Made by a program: the position numbers and the translations under genes. The notes beneath the pieces are model-generated. The model was not told the DNA's origin and searched no databases. It worked only from the letters and a program-made list of their open reading frames with translations. Shown here piece by piece: positions 59,361 to 64,000 of a stretch of 64,000 nucleotides of DNA (position 1 is the stretch's first letter; the number at the start of each line of letters is the position of its first letter). This DNA is from Arthrobacter sp. DWC3 (GTDB taxonomy: Bacteria > Actinomycetota > Actinomycetes > Actinomycetales > Micrococcaceae): the NCBI RefSeq assembly GCF_002929375.1, contig NZ_PJIP01000003.1, positions 62,001-126,000 on the forward strand, written 5' to 3'.

Positions 59361-61099
59361 GCCACAGCATCAGCTCCGAGGGCGGCCGCCGCGCCGCCCG
59401 CAACGACCCGGCGGCCCCGGCGGCGTCGGGCGACGTCCGGCCGCTGCTCGAGCTCCGCGACCTCGCCATCACCTTCACGACGTCGAACGGGGACGTACCG
59501 GCGGTGCGCAACGCGCACCTGACCGTCATGCCCGGTGAGACCGTCGCGATCGTGGGGGAGTCCGGTTCGGGCAAGTCGACGACGGCGCTCGCCGCCATCG
59601 GCCTCCTGCCCGGCAACGGGCGCGTCTCCAACGGCAGCATCATCTTCGACGGCGAGGACATCACCCACGCCTCGGAGAAGCGCATCATCGAGCTCCGCGG
59701 CTCCTCGATCGGCATGGTGCCGCAGGACCCGATGTCCAACCTGAACCCGGTGTGGAAGATCGGGTTCCAGGTCAAGGAGACGCTGCGGGCCAACGGCCTG
59801 CCGAGCGGTCCGCAGGACGTCGCGAAGGTGCTCTCGGAGGCGGGACTGCCGGACGCCGCCTCGCGCGCCAACCAGTACCCGCACGAGTTCTCCGGCGGCA
59901 TGCGCCAGCGCGCCCTGATCGCCATCGGCCTGTCCTGCCGCCCGCGCCTGCTCATCGCGGACGAGCCGACGTCGGCCCTGGACGTCACCGTGCAGCGGCA
60001 GATCCTGGACCACCTGGACACCATGACCGAGGAGCTCGGCACCGCGGTGCTGCTCATCACGCACGATCTCGGCCTCGCCGCCGAGCGCGCGCACAAGGTG
60101 ATCGTGATGTACAAGGGGCAGGTCGTCGAGGCCGGTCCGGCGCTGGAGCTCCTGACCAACCCGCGTCACCCGTACACGCAGAAGCTCGTCGCCTCCGCGC
60201 CGTCCATCGCGTCGCGCCGCATCGAGTCCGCGAAGAAGGCCGGCGTCGAGACCGACGACCTCCTCGCTCCCGCCGCGGCGAAAGGCCCGTCGCTGGACAG
60301 GGTGATCGAGGTCGAGGACCTGACGAAGGTCTTCAAGATCCGCGGCAGCTGGGGCAAGTCCACCGACTTCACCGCCGTGGACAAGGTCTCCTTCTCGATC
60401 GCGCGCGGCACCACCACCGCCGTCGTCGGGGAGTCCGGCTCGGGCAAGTCCACCGTCGCGAAGATGGTGCTCGGCCTCGAGGGCGCGACGTCGGGCAGCA
60501 TCCGGTTCGACGGCGTGGACATCACCACCCTCGGCCGGAAGCAGATGTTCGACTTCCGCCGCCGCGTCCAACCGATCTTCCAGGACCCGTACGGTTCGCT
60601 GGACCCGATGTACAACATCTACCGCACCATCGAGGAGCCGCTCCGTGTCCACGGGGTCGGCGACGCGAAGAGCCGGGAGAAGAAGGTCCGCGACCTGCTC
60701 GACCAGGTGGCCCTGCCGTCCTCGATGATGCAGCGCTTCCCGAACGAGCTCTCCGGCGGCCAGCGCCAGCGCGTGGCCATCGCGCGGGCGCTCGCCCTGG
60801 ATCCCGAGGTGGTCATCTGCGACGAGGCCGTCTCGGCGCTCGACGTGCTGGTGCAGGCGCAGATCCTGAACCTGCTCGCCGACCTGCAGGCGAACCTCGG
60901 CCTGAGCTACCTGTTCATCACGCACGACCTCGCGGTGGTCCGCCAGATCGCCGACCACGTGGCCGTGATGGAGAAGGGACGGCTCGTGGAGCAGGGCACC
61001 ACCGACGAGGTCTTCGACAACCCGAAGACCGCCTACACGCAGGCGCTCCTCGCGGCGATCCCGGGCGCCGGGCTCGTCCTGCCCCCCGAGGTGGCATAG
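59357..61099 (+). CDS. Oligopeptide ABC importer fused double ATPase (OppD-OppF), system 2
   Basis: A 580-residue double ATPase. Domain one (about 30-290): Walker A GESGSGKSTT, signature FSGGMRQR, Walker B LLIADEPTSALD, switch HDLGLA. Domain two (about 310-575): Walker A GESGSGKSTV, signature LSGGQRQR, Walker B VVICDEAVSALD, where the usual Pro-Thr after DE is Ala-Val, as in OppF-type halves, and switch HDLAVV. All ATP-site residues are present, so both sites should work. ATGA overlap with the permease gene. Last gene of the operon, closed by the hairpin at 61128-61165. Confidence 0.93.
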   Translation: MSHSISSEGGRRAARNDPAAPAASGDVRPLLELRDLAITFTTSNGDVPAVRNAHLTVMPGETVAIVGESGSGKSTTALAAIGLLPGNGRVSNGSIIFDGEDITHASEKRIIELRGSSIGMVPQDPMSNLNPVWKIGFQVKETLRANGLPSGPQDVAKVLSEAGLPDAASRANQYPHEFSGGMRQRALIAIGLSCRPRLLIADEPTSALDVTVQRQILDHLDTMTEELGTAVLLITHDLGLAAERAHKVIVMYKGQVVEAGPALELLTNPRHPYTQKLVASAPSIASRRIESAKKAGVETDDLLAPAAAKGPSLDRVIEVEDLTKVFKIRGSWGKSTDFTAVDKVSFSIARGTTTAVVGESGSGKSTVAKMVLGLEGATSGSIRFDGVDITTLGRKQMFDFRRRVQPIFQDPYGSLDPMYNIYRTIEEPLRVHGVGDAKSREKKVRDLLDQVALPSSMMQRFPNELSGGQRQRVAIARALALDPEVVICDEAVSALDVLVQAQILNLLADLQANLGLSYLFITHDLAVVRQIADHVAVMEKGRLVEQGTTDEVFDNPKTAYTQALLAAIPGAGLVLPPEVA

Positions 61100-61127
61100 C
61101 CGCAGGGACAGTACGACAAGCGGTACC

Positions 61128-61165
61128 GACGACGGCGGCCCTCCATCCGGAGGGCCGCCGTCGTC
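61128..61165. terminator. Strong hairpin terminator after the second peptide operon
   Basis: A 17-bp perfect stem, 61128-61144 with 61149-61165, and a four-base ATCC loop; no U tract. Its core GACGGCGGCCCTCC is identical to that in the ispH-rmuC hairpin at 34027-34040. Confidence 0.75.
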
Positions 61166-61249
61166 GTCCAGCCGCCACCGCGGCTGCGCCCAGAGCGGAT
61201 TCGGACCCCCATTGACAGGGCGCATTAGGTCTGTTTTTGACGTGTCCCC

Positions 61250-61255
61250 TAGACT
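61250..61255 (+). promoter_or_regulatory. -10 element for typA
   Basis: TAGACT, giving a leader of about 60 bases before ATG 61324. I could not pick a convincing -35; TTGACA at 61212-61217 is too far away. Confidence 0.4.
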
Positions 61256-61323
61256 GGTAAGAGGGCGCGCAGTGCAGCCGCCGTCATTTTCCCCGCAGTA
61301 GATACCGAATTGAGTAATCACGC

Positions 61324-63240
61324 ATGTCTGAAACCACAGGCAACACCGCTGTCCGCAGCGATCTCCGCAACGTAGCCATCGTGGCCCACGTTGACCACGG
61401 AAAAACCACCCTGGTCGATGCCATGCTGAAGCAGACCAATTCGTTCGCGGCCCACGGCGACGTGGCCGACCGTGTGATGGACTCGGGCGACCTCGAGCGC
61501 GAGAAGGGCATCACCATCCTCGCGAAGAACACCACGGTGTTCTACGACGGACCGGCCGCCAAGGGCGAGACCATCACCATCAACGTCATCGACACCCCCG
61601 GCCACGCCGACTTCGGCGGCGAGGTGGAGCGCGGCCTGTCCATGGTCGACGGCGTGGTGCTGCTCGTCGACGCGTCTGAGGGCCCCCTGCCCCAGACGCG
61701 CTTCGTGCTGCGCAAGGCCCTCGCGGCCAAGCTCCCCGTCATCCTGCTGGTCAACAAGACCGACCGCCCCGACTCCCGCATCGAGGAGGTCGTCAGCGAA
61801 TCGATGGACCTCCTCCTCGGCCTCGCGTCCGACCTCGCCGACGAGGTCCCCGACCTCGACCTCGACCTGATCCTCAACGTGCCCGTCGTCTACGCCGCGG
61901 CCCGCGTGGGAGCGGCGTCGATCGAGCAGCCGGCCAACGGCACCGCACCGGCGAACGACAACCTGGAACCGCTGTTCCAGACGATCATCGACCACATCCC
62001 GGCACCCCGGTACAACCCCGAGGGTGTGCTGCAGGCACACGTCACCAACCTCGACGCCTCGCCGTTCCTCGGCCGCCTCGCACTGCTCCGCATCTTCAAC
62101 GGCACGCTGCGCAAGGGCCAGACCGTCGCGTGGGCCCGCCAGAACGGTGAGCTCAAGAACGTCAAGATCACCGAGCTCCTCGCCACCAAGGCACTCGACC
62201 GCGTCCCCACCGATTCCGCGGGACCCGGCGAGATCGTCGCCGTCGCCGGCATCGAGGGCATCACCATCGGTGAGACCCTGACCGACGTCGACAACCCGCA
62301 GCCGCTGCCGCTCATCACGGTCGACGACCCCGCGATCTCCGTGACCATCGGGATCAACACCTCGCCGCTCGCCGGCAAGGTCAAGGGTGCCAAGGTCACC
62401 GCCCGCCAGGTCAAGGACCGCCTCGACAAGGAGCTCATCGGCAACGTGTCGCTCCGCGTCCTGCCCACGGCACGCCCTGACGCCTGGGAGGTCCAGGGCC
62501 GCGGCGAGCTCGCGCTGGCCATCCTCGTGGAGCAGATGCGCCGCGAGGGCTTCGAGCTCACGGTCGGCAAGCCCCAGGTGGTCACCAAGACCATCGACGG
62601 CAAGATCCACGAGCCGATGGAGCACATGACCATCGACGTCCCCGAGGAGTACCTCGGCGGCGTCACGCAGCTCATGGCCGCCCGCAAGGGCCGCATGACC
62701 AACATGGCGAACCACGGAACCGGCTGGGTCCGCATGGAGTTCATCGTCCCCGCACGAGGCCTGATCGGCTTCCGCACGCGCTTCCTGACGGACACGCGCG
62801 GCGCCGGCATCGCCGCGTCGATCTCCGAGGGCTACGAGCCGTGGGCCGGTGACATCGAGTACCGCACCAACGGCTCGATGATCGCCGACCGTTCCGGCGT
62901 GGTCACCCCGTTCGCGATGATCAACCTCCAGGAGCGCGGCTCGTTCTTCGTGCAGCCCACCTCCGAGGTGTACGAGGGCATGATCGTCGGCGAGAACTCC
63001 CGCGCCGACGACATGGACGTCAACATCACGAAGGAGAAGAAGCTCACCAACATGCGTGCCGCTTCCTCGGACACCTTCGAGAACCTGACCCCGCCGCGCA
63101 ACCTCACGCTCGAGGAGTCCCTCGAATTCGCCCGCGAGGACGAGTGCGTCGAGGTCACCCCGGAGTCCATCCGCATCCGCAAGGTCATCCTCGACGCCAA
63201 CGAGCGCATGCGCGCCTCGCGTTCACGCGCCCGCGCCTGA
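61324..63240 (+). CDS. typA: Translational GTPase TypA/BipA
   Basis: A 638-residue ribosome-binding GTPase. The G motifs are [10 protein letters not shown] (G1, near residue 21), the switch I region ERGITI-like [33 protein letters not shown] (G3) and NKTD (G4). Domains II, III and V follow, then the TypA-specific C-terminal domain with [20 protein letters not shown] and [20 protein letters not shown]. It acts in ribosome assembly and adaptation to cold and other stress. The ending [11 protein letters not shown] is normal. Length is slightly above the E. coli protein (about 607). A small membrane protein gene follows after 17 bases. Confidence 0.97.
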   Translation: MSETTGNTAVRSDLRNVAIVAHVDHGKTTLVDAMLKQTNSFAAHGDVADRVMDSGDLEREKGITILAKNTTVFYDGPAAKGETITINVIDTPGHADFGGEVERGLSMVDGVVLLVDASEGPLPQTRFVLRKALAAKLPVILLVNKTDRPDSRIEEVVSESMDLLLGLASDLADEVPDLDLDLILNVPVVYAAARVGAASIEQPANGTAPANDNLEPLFQTIIDHIPAPRYNPEGVLQAHVTNLDASPFLGRLALLRIFNGTLRKGQTVAWARQNGELKNVKITELLATKALDRVPTDSAGPGEIVAVAGIEGITIGETLTDVDNPQPLPLITVDDPAISVTIGINTSPLAGKVKGAKVTARQVKDRLDKELIGNVSLRVLPTARPDAWEVQGRGELALAILVEQMRREGFELTVGKPQVVTKTIDGKIHEPMEHMTIDVPEEYLGGVTQLMAARKGRMTNMANHGTGWVRMEFIVPARGLIGFRTRFLTDTRGAGIAASISEGYEPWAGDIEYRTNGSMIADRSGVVTPFAMINLQERGSFFVQPTSEVYEGMIVGENSRADDMDVNITKEKKLTNMRAASSDTFENLTPPRNLTLEESLEFAREDECVEVTPESIRIRKVILDANERMRASRSRARA

Positions 63241-63257
63241 CCTGCAGCACCGGCACT

Positions 63258-63764
63258 ATGGCACACGACGACGCCGGCTCCTCCCCAGCAGGGGAGGGCC
63301 GGCGTTCGGCGTTCCCGCGTGTCCCCGCCGGAGAGCCTGAGCCGGGCGCCGCGGCGGCCAGGCCTGCTGCCCGGGCGCCGGGACGCCCGGCCGCGGTCGT
63401 CGCAGCGACCGCGGCCGGTGTCGTCGCCGCCGTCTTCGGCACCCTGCTGCACGGACAGGTGGTCCACGTGGGCGCCACGGGGCTTCCCGTCGGGGCCGTG
63501 GCGGCTCTCGTGCTGGCCGGCAGCCTGTTCCTGCTGTGCGGGCTCTGGGCCAGGAGCATCATCATGACGGCCGTGGCCGGGGCCGTCGCCTACGGTGTGG
63601 TGGCACTGCTGTCGATCTCGTCGAAGACCCTGATCCTCACGGGGAGCTCGGACGCCGCCCCGGGGACGGCGCTCGCCGGCAATCTCTGGCTCTTCGGGGT
63701 GCTCGTGGTGACGCTGGCGTCGGTCGTGGCCGGAAGCATCGTACTGCGCCCGGCGCGGCGCTAG
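63258..63764 (+). CDS. Small membrane protein with four predicted helices
   Basis: A 168-residue protein starting at ATG 63258. After a soluble Pro/Ala-rich N-terminus (about 45 residues) come four hydrophobic stretches: AAVVAATAAGVVAAVFGTLL, GAVAALVLAGSLFLLCGLWA, IIMTAVAGAVAYGVVALLSI and NLWLFGVLVVTLASVVAGSI. Basic RPARR ends the chain. This matches a small family of actinobacterial membrane proteins next to typA or mycothiol genes as I recall, but I know no function. It probably shares the typA transcript. Its TAG stop overlaps that of the convergent gene (CTAG at 63761-63764). Confidence 0.65.
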   Translation: MAHDDAGSSPAGEGRRSAFPRVPAGEPEPGAAAARPAARAPGRPAAVVAATAAGVVAAVFGTLLHGQVVHVGATGLPVGAVAALVLAGSLFLLCGLWARSIIMTAVAGAVAYGVVALLSISSKTLILTGSSDAAPGTALAGNLWLFGVLVVTLASVVAGSIVLRPARR

Positions 63765-64000
63765 GCCCCGGACGCGGGTCGGTCCGCCGCGCGGTCCAGG
63801 TGGTGCGCGAGCAGCACCGACGTCGCCGTGCCGTCCGGGTCGGGGCCGCGCTGCGCGTATTCCTCGAAGACCGCGCGGATCCGTCCCATCATCTCGGCGC
63901 GGTGCTCGTCGTTGAGCCGGACACCGAGCCGCCACACGTCGATCTCGGAGGGCTGCAGGCCCTCGATGTCCTGCAGGAACGTCTCGACGAGCACGGGCGC
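63761..64000 (-). CDS. Partial protein, possibly the C-terminal part of a helix-turn-helix regulator
   Basis: Leftward frame whose 5' end lies beyond the right edge; the frame is open to the last base. The visible 80 residues read VLVETFLQDIEGLQPSEIDVW, given in part, then RLGVRLNDEHRAEMMGRIRA, VFEEYAQRGPDPDGTATSVL and LAHHLDRAADRP. The pattern of a helical end that follows 'L-x-x-E-x-x-E-M-M-x-R-I-x-x-V-F-x-E-Y' resembles the tail of ArsR-like helix-turn-helix regulators from actinobacteria, but no DNA-binding part is in view. Treat the name as tentative. Confidence 0.45.
   Translation of the reverse strand, partial: APVLVETFLQDIEGLQPSEIDVWRLGVRLNDEHRAEMMGRIRAVFEEYAQRGPDPDGTATSVLLAHHLDRAADRPASGA

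Noticed and set aside
61212-61217. TTGACA as -35 of typA
   Set aside because: No -10-like hexamer lies 16-19 bases downstream; the good -10 (TAGACT at 61250) is 32 bases away.

Overview
The window is very GC-rich, gene-dense chromosomal DNA from an actinobacterium. The gene set and order (GuaB3, SURF1, DUF3817, GuaA; GalU next to a RimJ-like acetyltransferase; FmdB, a 5-formyl-THF cyclo-ligase, an OpuC-type uptake operon, TypA beside peptide ABC operons) fit Micrococcaceae, that is Arthrobacter and relatives. That placement is inference from family knowledge; no rRNA or tRNA gene is visible to confirm it.

Layout. 1-36.6 kb is ordinary core chromosome. It holds purine genes (guaB3, guaA), a heterodimeric ABC exporter, SURF1 for cytochrome oxidase assembly, a degenerate SF1 helicase-like protein, folate and nucleotide-sugar genes (5-FCL, galU), an AlaX-like tRNA-editing protein with an Lrp regulator, an MFS exporter, a BadF-type sugar kinase, a four-gene betaine/choline-type ABC importer (23962-27537), alaA, PPK2, exonuclease VII (xseAB), ispH, rmuC and ychF.

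36.6-48.2 kb is an accessory island that starts exactly at the 3' end of ychF. The last 25 bases of ychF recur, nearly exactly, at 45610-45634 and 46313-46337. A segment holding a ychF-type terminator plus a small winged-helix-like gene is present twice, 9032 bp apart. Between the copies lie a WXG100-like protein, a 1959-residue RHS/YD-repeat polymorphic toxin, a candidate immunity protein, a decayed RHS fragment and an aldo/keto reductase. A lipoprotein, a gene remnant and a small orphan gene follow. No integrase or transposase gene is visible, so if the repeats are attachment sites the cassettes depend on a recombinase elsewhere or are now fixed.

48.2-61.1 kb holds two complete oligopeptide-type ABC importers in tandem, each with a lipoprotein, two permeases and one fused double ATPase. 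The first is interrupted by an antiparallel PH-domain gene. typA and a small membrane protein follow, and a partial gene runs off the right edge.

Many genes here seem to be leaderless: a TANNNT hexamer ends 6 to 8 bases before a GTG or ATG start and no Shine-Dalgarno sequence is present. Operons carrying lipoproteins or toxins use strong AGGAGG-type sites. Strong GC hairpins without U tracts appear to be the usual terminators; hairpins with a U tract occur at the ychF end, in the island and between an ABC lipoprotein and its permease.
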